Source: Allosphingosinicella sp.
GTDB taxonomy: Bacteria; Pseudomonadota; Alphaproteobacteria; Sphingomonadales; Sphingomonadaceae
Assembly (NCBI GenBank): GCA_030447665.1
Contig: JAUJOJ010000007.1
Coordinates: 92,711 to 156,710 of the forward strand
Reading direction: 5' to 3'
Length of the DNA: 64,000 bases
Position 1 is the first letter of the stretch. Each line of letters begins with the position of its first letter. Positions 29,126 to 38,367 of this stretch are shown in pieces. The notes beneath the pieces are model-generated. The model did no database searches and was not told the origin of the DNA. It worked only from the letters and a program-made list of their open reading frames with translations. Made by a program: the position numbers and the translations under genes.

Positions 29126-31715
29126 CCCTCGATCCGGGAGAAGTCGGCGACCTCATGGACCGCATCGCGCATGCGCGAGAGGAGGTTGAGCCGGGCTGCG
29201 CGCTTGGCGGGATCGGGATCATTCACGGTCACCTTGTCGAAAAATGCGTCCACAGGCGCGCGCAGCATCGCCAGCGCCGCCATCGCCCCTTCGAAATCTT
29301 CCGCCTCGACCGCCGTCCGGGCGCGCGGCTCGGCGGAATCGAGGGCGGCGATCAATCGAGCTTCCTCGGGAAGGGGTGTGTAGGAAAGCGTTTTTTCTTC
29401 TCCCCTCCCTGCAAGGGAGGGGTCGGGGGTGGGTAGCGAGCGGAGCGAGCCCCCACCGTCCGGTGTCTGATCGCCTTCGGCGACACCCACCCCTAGCCCC
29501 TCCCTTCCAGGGAGCGGAACGGCAGTCCAGCCCTCCTTCTTGAGGATGTTGGCGGCGCGCTTGTAGCCGGCGAGGAGATCGGCGCCTTCAGCCGTTTCGA
29601 CGAAGGCCTGGAGCGCCCGGACCCGGGCGAGAATCTCAACGGGGTCGTCCGAAGATGACCAGTTTCGCTTCTGAAATTTGGCTACACCCGGGCCGCTTTG
29701 ACGAGGCTTGTGGCCACTGAAAGGTGCTAGCAAATCGAGAATTAGGTACTCCCGTGGCAGAACTGAGCGGATGAGGTCGATCCGAATGCCCTGTGCTCGC
29801 TGCGCCTCTTCAATCCTATCTCCGAAATATTGAACAAGATTCCCGACCACATCGATCAAACTACCAATCTTACAAAGAGTTAGGCCGTGGTCCTGCAGGT
29901 AGTCGCGGCTGTAAGCAGGATAGCCTACATCATCAATGATGATGGAATCCTGCGCTTCGGCATCCCAGGAAACGACGAAGACCTGGCCAGGAGTGGTCAG
30001 ATGTTGTGTTGCGGGCTGAACCGCCACAAGTGCAGAACCCGGTGCATCCTCATCGATGCTGATTACGGCGTGTCTCTTTCCTGCCGACGCAACTAGCTGT
30101 CCTCGTGCCTCCCTGACCAAGTCGCCAATGCTCCAACGCACCTCACGTTCGACCATTAGACGTATTATGGCGATTGCCGCTCTACGGAGTGCGAATGGGT
30201 CCTTCGACCCGGTCGGCCGCTCACCGATCGAGAAGAAGCTCACAAGTGTATCCAGCTTATCCGCCAGACTCACCGCCACCGTTACCGGCGCCGTAGGCAC
30301 TTCGTCCCCCTGCCCGACCGGCTTGTAATGGTCGCGGATAGCGTCGGCGACAGCGTCCGAATGACCCTGGGCGCGGGCGAGGTAGCCGCCGATGATGCCC
30401 TGGAGCTCGGGGAATTCGCCGACCATGCCGGTGACGAGATCGGCCTTCGAGAGGCGGGCGGCGGTTTCGGCCTGGTCCGCAAGGCTAGCCCTCTCCCTCG
30501 AGGGAGAGGGTTGGGTGAGGGTATCGGGTGCGTGTGATTTTCCGGCACCGTCGAGCCCCCTCACCCCAACCCTCTCCCCACCGGGGAGAGGGAGCTGAAC
30601 GATCCCCTCCTCCACCAGCCATCTCGCCAGCTTGGCGACACGCTCCACTTTGTCGGCGACGGTGCCGAGCTTTTCGTGGAAGACGATCTGGCCGAGCTTC
30701 TTCGCCTGCTCCTCGAGCGGGACCTTAAGGTCCTGCTCCCAGAAGAATTTGGCGTCGGAGAGGCGGGCGGCGAGGACCTTTCGGTTTCCTTGCACGATCG
30801 CGGCGCCGCCATCCGCCGCATCGATGTTTGCGGTGCAGATGAAGTTGGGCGCCAGATTTCCGGCCCGATCGGTGCAGGCGAAATATTTCTGGTTGGTGCG
30901 CATGGTGAGCTGGATCACCTCGCGCGGGACATCGAGGAAAGACGGGTCGAAATGCCCAAGGAGCGGCACCGGCCATTCGGTAAGGCCGGCATTCTCCTGG
31001 AGGAGCCCCTCATCCTCCACCAGGGTGAGCCCCGCATCGCGTGCGGCGGCGGCCGCGCCTTCGGCGATGATGCGGCGGCGTTCGGCGGGATCGATGATAA
31101 CGTGGCAGGCGCGCAGCTTCTCGGCATAATCGTTGGCGCTGCCGATGGTGATGATGCCCGGATGATGGAAGCGGTGGCCGACCGTCGCCGCGCCGGATTT
31201 CACGCCGGCGATCTCGATGCCGACGATCTCTTCGCCGAGCAAGGCCACGATGCCCTGGAGCGGACGGACCCAGCGGAGGCTCTCCGTCGAGGCGGAGGTG
31301 TCGCCCCAGCGCATCGACTTGGGCCAGGGGAAGGCGCGGATGATCGCTGGGACGGCTTCGGCGAGGACCGAGGCAGTGGAGCGGCCGGGTTTCTCGACGA
31401 CGGCATAGAAGACGCCCTCGCGCTCGTCGAGCTGATCGCGCGTGAGGCCCGTCTTGCGGAGGAAGCCTTCGAGCGCCTGGGGCGGGGACGAGGAGCGCGG
31501 ACCCTTGGTTTCCTCGCGGACTGCCGCCGTCTCCGATGGAAGGCTGCGGGCGATGAGGGCGAGGCGGCGGGGGTCGCATAGGTCTCGATCCCCGCAGCCT
31601 CTAGGCCCGCGACCGCCAGCTGCTCGGTGAAGAGGCGGGCAAGGTCCTGGCTCGCCTTTGCCTGCATACGGGCGGGGATTTCCTCGGAAAGGAGCTCGAG
31701 GAGGAAATCAGGCAT
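29122..31715 (-). CDS. glyS: Glycyl-tRNA synthetase beta subunit, one frameshift and in-frame insertions
   Basis: Beta chain of the alpha2-beta2 glycyl-tRNA synthetase. MPDFLLELLSEEIPARMQ, RWVRPLQGIVAL, MRTNQKYFACTDRAG and SLADKLDTLVSFF are family blocks, and LLAGYKRAANILKKE near the end is the tRNA-binding domain. One frame break near 31,575 separates the first 48 residues. Three parts are unusual: a palindromic element at 30,489-30,593 encodes about 35 extra residues, another at 29,402-29,518 about 40, and between RLMVEREVRW and ILARVRALQAF about 160 residues are encoded by DNA of clearly lower GC with some 100 more residues than expected. All keep the frame. Operon glyQ-glyS-(ppdK). Confidence 0.9.
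29402..29518. repeat. Palindromic element inside glyS (element B)
   Basis: Two terminal hairpins (cccctccctgcaagggagggg at the left; a similar ccctccc/aggga stem at the right near 29,500) flank an inverted pair agggaggggtcgggggtggg / acccacccctagcccctccc. Built like the element at 30,489 but with a different sequence. It codes in frame for a stretch that includes VPLPGREGLGVGV and PDPSLAGRGEE near the GlyS C-terminus. Confidence 0.8.
29650..30180. other. Low-GC segment within glyS
   Basis: This half-kilobase has a clearly lower GC content and different codon choice from its surroundings (many aga, caa, aat, gat triplets on the coding strand, about half G+C by eye). It encodes, in frame, the region from about GDLVREARGQLVAS through YFGDRIEEAQRAQGIRIDL to SGPGVAKFQKRNW. 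The middle still resembles the GlyS helical domain (FADRLKVQ...HDLIDAV type), so it is a replaced or expanded part of the same domain, not an unrelated gene. Confidence 0.6.
30489..30593. repeat. Palindromic element inside glyS (element A)
   Basis: Starts with a perfect 22-base palindrome ccctctccctc/gagggagaggg and ends with ccctctccccaccggggagaggg; the inner arms agggagagggttgggtgagg and its inverse pair over about 20 bases. This dumbbell layout is that of alphaproteobacterial palindromic repeats normally found between genes. Here it is read in frame as QLPLPGGERVGVRGLDG to TLTQPSPSRERAS. Confidence 0.85.
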
Positions 31716-31718
31716 CAG

Positions 31719-31741
31719 CTCTCTCCCTTAAAGGAGAGGGA
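31719..31741 (-). promoter_or_regulatory. Hairpin over the glyS ribosome site
   Basis: On the minus strand ctctcctttaagggagag stands 6 bases before the glyS ATG. The 3' half, gggagag, is the only good ribosome site, and it can pair with ctctcc just upstream with a short loop. It may be a fragment of the element A type. If folded, it would hide the ribosome site unless translation of glyQ opens it. Confidence 0.45.
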
Positions 31742-31763
31742 AAGAACGGGTCTTGGCTCAAGC

Positions 31764-32633
31764 TCACCCCGCCCATCCGTTCTTTTCCATCCATGCGGCG
31801 CAGGCGCCTTTGGCGAGGTCGCGGACGCGGCCGATATAGGCTTGGCGTTCGGCAACGGAGATGACGCCCCTCGCCTGCAGCGTGTTGAAGATGTGACTGG
31901 CCTTGATCGCCTGATCGTAGGCGGGAAGCGGAAGACCGCCGTCGATACAGCGGCGGCATTCGTCGGCGGCCTGGCGAAAGCGGTCGAACAGGCTTTCCGT
32001 GTCGGCGACCTCGAAATGATAGGCGCTGAACTCAACCTCGTTCGCGTGGAAAACATCGCCGTAGCTGACGCCCTCATCGTTGAAGGCGAGATCGTAGACG
32101 CTGTCGACGCCCTGGATGTACATGGCGAGACGTTCGAGGCCGTAGGTGAGCTCGCCCGCGACCGGCTTGCAATCGAAGCCGCCGACCTGCTGGAAATAGG
32201 TGAACTGGGTCACTTCCATGCCGTCGCACCAGACCTCCCAGCCGAGCCCCCAGGCGCCGAGCGTCGGGCTTTCCCAATCGTCCTCGACGAAGCGGATGTC
32301 GTGGGTGGTGAAATCGATGCCGATCGCGGCGAGGCTGCCGAGATAGAGCGACTGGAGGTCCGGCGGGCTCGGCTTCAGGATCACCTGATATTGATAATAA
32401 TGGCCGAGGCGGTTGGGGTTCTCGCCGTAGCGGCCGTCCGTCGGGCGGCGGCTCGGCTGGACATAGGCCGCCTTCCACGGCTTGGGCCCGAGAGCGCGGA
32501 GCGTGGTCGCCGGGTGGAAGGTCCCCGCCCCCATCTCCATATCGTAGGGCTGGAGGATCACGCAGCCAGCCTCGCTCCAATAATCGTGGAGCGTCAGGAT
32601 GAGCTTCTGGAAACTGAGCGGCTGGCTGCCCAC
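31764..32633 (-). CDS. glyQ: Glycyl-tRNA synthetase alpha subunit
   Basis: Catalytic chain of the bacterial-type glycyl-tRNA synthetase, about 289 residues, intact. [37 protein letters not shown] (motif 2 region), [10 protein letters not shown] and [19 protein letters not shown] are diagnostic. The GTG at 32,633 ([19 protein letters not shown]) fits the family start and has cgaagg upstream; an open frame extends to 32,657. glyS follows after 48 bases. Confidence 0.96.
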   Translation of the reverse strand: MGSQPLSFQKLILTLHDYWSEAGCVILQPYDMEMGAGTFHPATTLRALGPKPWKAAYVQPSRRPTDGRYGENPNRLGHYYQYQVILKPSPPDLQSLYLGSLAAIGIDFTTHDIRFVEDDWESPTLGAWGLGWEVWCDGMEVTQFTYFQQVGGFDCKPVAGELTYGLERLAMYIQGVDSVYDLAFNDEGVSYGDVFHANEVEFSAYHFEVADTESLFDRFRQAADECRRCIDGGLPLPAYDQAIKASHIFNTLQARGVISVAERQAYIGRVRDLAKGACAAWMEKNGWAG

Positions 32634-32717
32634 CTTTGGCCTTCGCAAGTGCAACAAGAAGTTCGGTCGCTTTGGCGGATAGGCGCCGAAGGGTCAACCA
32701 ATCGGGAAAGGGCGAAG

Positions 32718-33638
32718 ATGGCCGGGATTTGGACGAGCCTGAAGAAGGGCGCCGCGAGAGCGCTGGCGGGATTTGGGCTGGTCTCCGTCGCCGCCTGCAC
32801 CACGCCGCAGCCGGCGCAGACCCGCGTGGCAGGGCCGAAGCCGGCGCTCTGGAAGGTCGCAGACAAGGACACGACCATCTATCTGTTCGGCACCCTCCAC
32901 CTGCTGCCGAAGGGGCTTCAGTGGCGGACGCCGGCGCTCGATGCGGCGATCGCGGCGTCGGACACGCTCTATCTCGAAACCGATCTCGGCGGCGACGTCA
33001 TGGCTTCGGCCCAGACGATGATGAAGCTTGGCGTCTCACCCGGCCTGCCGCCGATCGTCGAGCGAGTGCCGGCCGAGAAGCGCGAGGCCTTCCGGAAGGC
33101 GGTGACGGAGGCCGGCGTGCCCGAGCAGGCGCTCGACCGAATGGAGACCTGGGCGGCGGCGCTGACCCTGCTCGCGCTGAACTTCCGCAAGATGGGGCTC
33201 GATCCCGAAGCGGGCGTGGAGCGCGGCCTCGCCTCGAGCTACAACGGCACCAGGAAGCCGGTGCGCGGGCTCGAGACGGTCGAGCAGCAGTTCGGCTATT
33301 TCGACAGCCTCTCGGAACCGGCGCAGCGGGCGCTGCTCGTCAGCATGATCGACGATCCGGCAGAGGCGCGCGCGGAATTCCAGGCTATGCTGAACGCCTG
33401 GAAGAGCGGCGATACCGATGCGATCGCCCGCACTTTCGACAGCGAGACGACGCTCTCGCCGGAGCTTCGCGACGTGCTGATGAAAAAGCGCAACGCCGCC
33501 TGGGCCGAGTGGGTGGCGAAGCGGCTCGGCCAGCCGGGCACGGTGATGGTGGCGGTCGGCGCCGGGCACCTTGCCGGCAAGGATTCGGTGCAGCGGCTGC
33601 TCCAGGCGCGCGGTCTCAGGGCGACGCGGGTCCAGTGA
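32718..33638 (+). CDS. TraB/GumN family lipoprotein
   Basis: 306 residues, intact. An N-terminal signal ends in LVSVAACTTP, so Cys27 may be lipidated. The TraB/GumN fold is shown by IYLFGTLHLLPKG near the start (GTLH motif with its following metal/active-site-like Glu in YLETDLGG), GLETVEQQFGYF and the C-terminal VAVGAGHLAGKDSVQRLLQ. Some related proteins are proposed metalloproteases; the function here is unknown. It lies alone, divergent from glyQ. Confidence 0.88.
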   Translation: MAGIWTSLKKGAARALAGFGLVSVAACTTPQPAQTRVAGPKPALWKVADKDTTIYLFGTLHLLPKGLQWRTPALDAAIAASDTLYLETDLGGDVMASAQTMMKLGVSPGLPPIVERVPAEKREAFRKAVTEAGVPEQALDRMETWAAALTLLALNFRKMGLDPEAGVERGLASSYNGTRKPVRGLETVEQQFGYFDSLSEPAQRALLVSMIDDPAEARAEFQAMLNAWKSGDTDAIARTFDSETTLSPELRDVLMKKRNAAWAEWVAKRLGQPGTVMVAVGAGHLAGKDSVQRLLQARGLRATRVQ

Positions 33639-33723
33639 GCGGGCGCTCGCTCAGCGCGTGCTCGGTTGCCGGCCCACCGGTTGCGGCACAGAGCCGAAGA
33701 AGCAGGAGCGAGAGCGCCGCACG

Positions 33724-35109
33724 CTACCCCTTCCCCGCTCCCTCCAGCGCGCCGACGAAGGCGCGGCGCCAGGCGACGACGTCTTCGTTCTTGACGCTCT
33801 CGTTCATGGCCTGCCAGCGGCGGATGCGCTCCTCCTTGGGCATGGTGAGCGCGGTGTGGATGGCGTCGCTGATCTCGTCCTTGCTGTAGGGATTGATCAG
33901 GATCGCGTCCTTCATTTGCAGCGCGGCCCCGGCGAAGCGGGAGAGGATGAGGACCCCGGGATCCTCAGGGTCCTGCGCAGCGACATATTCCTTGGCGACG
34001 AGGTTCATGCCGTCGCGCAAGGGCGTGATCAGCGCCATCTCGGAGGCGCGGTAGAACCCCGCCAGATCCTCCCTCGCATAGCCTTGATTGACGTAGCGGA
34101 TCGGCACCCAGTCGACCTCGGCGAACTCGCCGTTGATCCGGCCGGAAAGCTCGTCGAGATCCTCGCGGATGATCTCGTAGGTGTGGACCTCGCCGCGCGA
34201 CGGCGGCGCGATCTGGAGCAGGAACAGCTTGCCCCGGCAGTCGCCATGCTCCTCGAGGAAGCGGCGATAGCCGAGGAAGCGCTCCTCCATGCCCTTGGAA
34301 TAATCGAGCCGGTCGACGCCGATGATCGTGTGCCGTCCGTCCGCGCTCTTCTTCAGCCGGTCATAGGCCTGGGTCGACCGCTCGCTGGTCGCCGCCTCGC
34401 AGAACTCCTGATAGTCGATGCCGATCGGATAAGCGGCGGCGTGAACCGAGCGGTCGCCAACATGGATCGTCCCGTCGGGCTCGCAACGGCCGCCAAGCTC
34501 GCGCTCGACATAATGGCGGAAGCTTTCGAGCCATTCCTCGGTCTGGAAGCCGATCACGTCGTACGCCAAGAGCGAGAGCACCAGCCCCTCGTGGAACGGC
34601 AGCGACACCATCAGGCGCGAGGGCGGGAATGGGATGTGAAGAAAGAATCCCATGCGGTTCTTGAGCCCCCGCTCGCGGAGCTGCGCACCCAGGGGGATCA
34701 GGTGGTAATCGTGGACCCAGACAAGGTCGTCCGGCTCGATCAGCGGGCTGGCCGTCCCGGCGAAGCGCTCGTTCACGCGCTCATAGCCGCCGGCGAAGCT
34801 GCGGTCATATTCGGCAAGATCGATGCGGTAGTGGAAGAGCGGCCAGAGGGTGCGGTTCGCGTAGCCGTTATAATATTCGTCGACGTCCTGTTCCTCGAGG
34901 TCGATCGTCGCGGTGGTGACGCCGCCATGCCGCTGAAGATCGATATGGCCGGTGAATTCATCGACCTTGTTGCCCGACCAGCCGAACCAGATGCCGCGAT
35001 ATTCGCGCAGCGCCGCGGCGAGCGCGACGGAGAGCCCCCCCTGGGCGCCCTTGGGATCGTTCGGCCGAGGCGCCGAGACGCGGTTGGAGATAACGATAAG
35101 GCGGCTCAT
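33724..35109 (-). CDS. otsA: Trehalose-6-phosphate synthase
   Basis: GT20 glycosyltransferase joining UDP-glucose (or other NDP-glucose) and glucose-6-phosphate. 461 residues, intact. MSRLIVISNRVSAPR, VWVHDYHLIPLG, FLHIPFPPSRL, VDRLDYSKGMEERF and LITPLRDGMNLVAKEYVA are all family hallmarks, including the Arg-Lys pair that binds the sugar nucleotide. The ATG overlaps the stop of the GH15 gene (ATGA). Last gene of the otsB-GH15-otsA operon. Confidence 0.97.
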   Translation of the reverse strand: MSRLIVISNRVSAPRPNDPKGAQGGLSVALAAALREYRGIWFGWSGNKVDEFTGHIDLQRHGGVTTATIDLEEQDVDEYYNGYANRTLWPLFHYRIDLAEYDRSFAGGYERVNERFAGTASPLIEPDDLVWVHDYHLIPLGAQLRERGLKNRMGFFLHIPFPPSRLMVSLPFHEGLVLSLLAYDVIGFQTEEWLESFRHYVERELGGRCEPDGTIHVGDRSVHAAAYPIGIDYQEFCEAATSERSTQAYDRLKKSADGRHTIIGVDRLDYSKGMEERFLGYRRFLEEHGDCRGKLFLLQIAPPSRGEVHTYEIIREDLDELSGRINGEFAEVDWVPIRYVNQGYAREDLAGFYRASEMALITPLRDGMNLVAKEYVAAQDPEDPGVLILSRFAGAALQMKDAILINPYSKDEISDAIHTALTMPKEERIRRWQAMNESVKNEDVVAWRRAFVGALEGAGKG

Positions 35110-36890
35110 CGGATCGAGCTCCAGGGCCGGGAGAGGAGGACTGCACAGTTGATCAGCCCGACCAGCGAATAAGTTTGCGGATAGTTTCCCCACAATTCGC
35201 CGCTGTGGAAGTCGGTGTCCTCCGACAGCAGGCCGGCGGGCGTGAGGCGCTGGAGCGTTTTTTCGTAAAGATCGCGCGCTTCCTCGCTCCGCCCGACGAT
35301 GTGGAGCGCCTCGATCAGCCAGAAGGTGCAGAAATTGAAGGCGGTTTCCGGCAGGCCGAAATCGTCCTCGGCGGCATAACGGAGCATGTGCTCGCCCTTG
35401 CGAAGCTCCCTCTCGACAGCTTCGAAGGTGGCGCGGAAGCGCTCGTCGGCGGGCTCCAGGAAGCGCATGTCGATGAGCTGGAGCAGGCTGGCGTCGAGCT
35501 CGTCCCCGCCGAAGGTCGCGGCGAAGCGGCGCTCCGGCTCGTACCAGGCCTCCCTCTCTATCGTCTCGCGGATGGCCATGGCCCGCCCTCCCCAGAGCGC
35601 CGCGCGCTCTTCCAGGCCGAGCACCCCGGCCGCGTTGGCAAGCCGGTCGCAGGCGGCCCAGCTCATCACCGAGCTGTAGGTATGAACCGAAGTGCGGGTG
35701 CGGAATTCCCAGAGACCGGCATCGGGCTGGTCGTGCATCGCCCAGGCGCGTTCGCCGACCTTCTCGAGCGAGGCGAAATCCTCCGTCGTCGCCTGGCGGA
35801 ACAGCCGCTCGTCGAAAAAGGCCTGGACGTTGGAGAGGATGATCTGGCCATAAGCGTCGTGCTGGATCTGCGTATAGGCGGCGTTGCCGACGCGGACCGG
35901 ACCCATGCCGCGATAGCCGCCGAGGCCTTGGGCCTCCCACTCTTCGAGCGCCGCCTCGCCCGAGACGGCGTAGAGCGGCTGGATGTGGCCGCCCTTGGCG
36001 TCGTCGACGATGTTGCGCAGGTAGCTCAGATACCGCTCGAGCACGTCGAGGGCGCCGAGCCGGTTCAGCGCCTGAACCGTGTAATAGGCGTCCCTGATCC
36101 AGCAATAGCGATAGTCCCAGTTGCGCCCGCTATTCGCCGCCTCCGGGATCGAGGTGGTGAGCGCCGCGACGATCGCGCCGGTTTCCTCATGCTGGCAGAG
36201 CTTCAAGGTGATGGCGGCGCGGATCACCACCGTCTGCCATTCGAGCGGGATGGCGAGCCCCCTCACCCATTCGCGCCAATGATCGGAGGTCTCGTGCAGC
36301 ATCGAGGCGAGCGAATGGCCGACATTGCCGACGAAGGGCTCGTCAGGCCCGAGGAAGAAGTGGAGCGGCTTTTCGAGGCGGAAGCAGCGGCCTTCGAGGA
36401 GATGGGTGACCGGCGCGTCGGTGGTGAGGCGCAGCGGCTGCGGTTTCAAAAGGAAGCGGATATGGTTGCTGCCGCTGGTCCGCTGCGCGTCGGCCGCGCC
36501 GCAATTGACGGCGGGGTTGAGCTCGACCCTGATCCTCGGTGCGCCCGATACCGGCCGGATGATCCGAGCGAACGCGACCGGACGGTAGGTGCGGCCGGAG
36601 CGATCGAAACGAGGGCAGAAATCGAAAAGCTCGGCCACGGCGCCGTCGGCATCGGCAAGCCGCGTGACCAGGACCGCCGTGTTGCGGAGGTAGCGCTGCT
36701 CGACCGAAACCTGGTCCTCAAGCGAGATGCGCCATTCGCCGCGCGCGCCGCCGTCCTTTGGGTCGAGCAGCGAGCAGAAGAGCGGATCGCCGTCCACCCG
36801 CGGCGCGCAGGCCCAGACGAAGCCCGCCGCGTCGTCGACCAGCGCGCTCACCTGGCAATTGCCGATCGGCCAGAGGTTGAGGTCTTTCAC
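35106..36890 (-). CDS. Glycoside hydrolase family 15 protein (glucoamylase or trehalase)
   Basis: 594 residues, intact. The GH15 catalytic (alpha/alpha)6 domain is shown by NWDYRYCWIRDAYYTVQAL and FHSGELWGNYPQTYSLVGL near the C-terminus; the N-terminal part (MKDLNLWPIGNCQVSALVD, DPLFCSLLDPKDGG) is the usual beta-domain. The catalytic acids cannot be placed with certainty. GH15 includes glucoamylases and some bacterial trehalases; its position between otsB and otsA with 4-base overlaps on each side makes trehalose or glycogen-type turnover likely. GTG start at 36,890. Confidence 0.9.
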   Translation of the reverse strand: MKDLNLWPIGNCQVSALVDDAAGFVWACAPRVDGDPLFCSLLDPKDGGARGEWRISLEDQVSVEQRYLRNTAVLVTRLADADGAVAELFDFCPRFDRSGRTYRPVAFARIIRPVSGAPRIRVELNPAVNCGAADAQRTSGSNHIRFLLKPQPLRLTTDAPVTHLLEGRCFRLEKPLHFFLGPDEPFVGNVGHSLASMLHETSDHWREWVRGLAIPLEWQTVVIRAAITLKLCQHEETGAIVAALTTSIPEAANSGRNWDYRYCWIRDAYYTVQALNRLGALDVLERYLSYLRNIVDDAKGGHIQPLYAVSGEAALEEWEAQGLGGYRGMGPVRVGNAAYTQIQHDAYGQIILSNVQAFFDERLFRQATTEDFASLEKVGERAWAMHDQPDAGLWEFRTRTSVHTYSSVMSWAACDRLANAAGVLGLEERAALWGGRAMAIRETIEREAWYEPERRFAATFGGDELDASLLQLIDMRFLEPADERFRATFEAVERELRKGEHMLRYAAEDDFGLPETAFNFCTFWLIEALHIVGRSEEARDLYEKTLQRLTPAGLLSEDTDFHSGELWGNYPQTYSLVGLINCAVLLSRPWSSIR

Positions 36891-37616
36891 GCCGCCGCCT
36901 CCGTCAGCCAGGCGGAGACCGCCGCGACATCGTCGAGCCGCCATTTGGCCGCGGTCTCGCGCGGGGCGCCCACCAGGATCCCGCCGCCGCCAAGCTCGGC
37001 GGCCGCGAGGAACGCATCCTCGTCGGTCAGGTCGTCGCCCACGAACAATGGGCGCGCACCGGCAAAGTCCGGTTCCGACATGAAGGCCCGAACCGCGTCG
37101 CCCTTGTCGGCGCCGGGCGGACGGAGCTCGACCACCATCTTGCCCCGCTGCAGCGCAAGGCCGGTCTGGCCGGCGAGCTCGGTGAGAAGCCTTGACCCGC
37201 TCCTCCTCCTGCGGCGCCTGGCGGTAGTGAAGCGCGATACCGAAGGGCTTGTTCTCTACGACGAGGCCGGGCGCCTCCTCGGCAAGGCTCGCCACGCGTT
37301 CACGTGTTTCGCCGAGCTCGTGGCGGGCGGCGAGCGGAATATGGCTGCCGTCGCGAAGGCGAAGCTCCAGGCCGTGGGAGCCGGAGACCGCCAGGCCGGA
37401 GCATTGGAGATGCTGTTCCAGATCGGCGATCGCCCGCCCGCTGATCAGCGCCAGGCGACCCTGCAGCCGCTGGCTCAGCCGGCGCAGGAGGCTGCCCAAG
37501 CTCGGCGAAACCCGGATCGCATCCGGCGTCTCGGCCAGCTCCACGAGCGTGCCGTCGAAATCGAGGAAGAGCGCCGCGCCGTCGAGCAGCGAAAGCGGCG
37601 GTTGCTGAAGGTTCAT
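36887..37616 (-). CDS. otsB: Trehalose-6-phosphate phosphatase, one frameshift
   Basis: HAD phosphatase that removes phosphate from trehalose-6-phosphate. The nucleophile motif is LFLDFDGTLVELAETPD; LALISGRAIADLEQHL and VSGSHGLELR follow; motif IV is FVGDDLTDEDAFLAA. The frame breaks near 37,190: EERVKASH should continue as LLTELAGQTGLAL-type sequence in the next frame. One missing base explains it. About 240 residues when joined, normal. First gene of the trehalose operon; its stop overlaps the GTG of the GH15 gene. Confidence 0.9.
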
Positions 37617-37691
37617 GCCGCCCCGTTGGCAAGCGCAGCGGCAAATCTCAAGGAGATTGGTCCTTCAGGGTTTGTTTGGGGCTCTGCACCA

Positions 37692-37760
37692 GCCCGCTCC
37701 CCCGCCCAGCCTCCCGACGACAGTCATGATTGCATCGGGACGCTGGGTGGGGGAGCGGGC
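37692..37760. repeat. Intergenic inverted repeat
   Basis: gcccgctcccccgcccagc (37,692-37,710) and gctgggtgggggagcgggc (37,742-37,760) are inverted copies with one mismatch in 19, with a 31-base spacer. It lies between the 3' end of the SH3-domain gene and the start of otsB and could terminate the former. Confidence 0.8.
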
Positions 37761-37785
37761 AGGAACCGCATCTCCAAGCAGACCG

Positions 37786-38268
37786 CTAGAAATTCTCGGC
37801 CGCGTCGACGCCCCAGATGTGGCCCTTCATGACGTGGCCGCGGCGGCCGCCGACTTCGAACTCGCACCAGTCGCCGGAGCAGGTGTTGAGACGGCCGACG
37901 ACACCCGGCTGGGCGAGGTAGCGGACGGGTGACCCGGGGCTCGCCGCCTCGTGCAGCGGGCGCGGTTCGTCGCCGCGAACGATCCCGGTGCGGGTGTCGC
38001 TGAGCAGGTCCACCAGCATCCAGCCGGTCTCGCCGTCCGGGTCCTGGACCTTGCGCCAGCTTGGATAGACTTCCAGCACCTTGATCGGCAAGTCGGCGCG
38101 CCGGTAGAGCCACTTGGCGGGATAAGTCTTTGCAGGGCCGGTGCGCATCAGCGCCTCCGAGGCCGAGATCGAGGCCCAATAGGGGGTCTTGCGCTCCTGC
38201 TGCGCCTGGGCTGAAGGCGAAAGCGCCGTGGCCAAAAGGATCGTCGCAAAGGCCAACGCACGCTTCAT
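37786..38268 (-). CDS. Exported SH3-domain protein
   Basis: 160 residues with a clear signal peptide MKRALAFATILLATALSP, cleaved after AQAQ, so periplasmic. The mature part contains two bacterial SH3-type units: LMRTGPAKTYPAKWLYRRA followed by VLEVYPSWRKVQDPDGETGW, and LNTCSGDWCEFEVGGRRGHV. Such domains bind cell-wall peptides or proteins; the role here is unknown. Strong ribosome site aaggagag 6 bases before the ATG. Confidence 0.85.
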   Translation of the reverse strand: MKRALAFATILLATALSPSAQAQQERKTPYWASISASEALMRTGPAKTYPAKWLYRRADLPIKVLEVYPSWRKVQDPDGETGWMLVDLLSDTRTGIVRGDEPRPLHEAASPGSPVRYLAQPGVVGRLNTCSGDWCEFEVGGRRGHVMKGHIWGVDAAENF

Positions 38269-38367
38269 ATGTCTCTCCTTACAGGGCCTGTTAACCCTCT
38301 CTAAGCCGCGGCTGGCATCGGCTTCAACAGCCAAGTAAGGCCGGATCAGATTGGGACGCGGGACTCT

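Noticed and set aside
35175..37832. Plus-strand open frame of about 885 codons opposite the trehalose operon
   Set aside because: Shadow of GH15 and otsB; no recognisable domains and no ribosome site, while the minus strand is fully explained.
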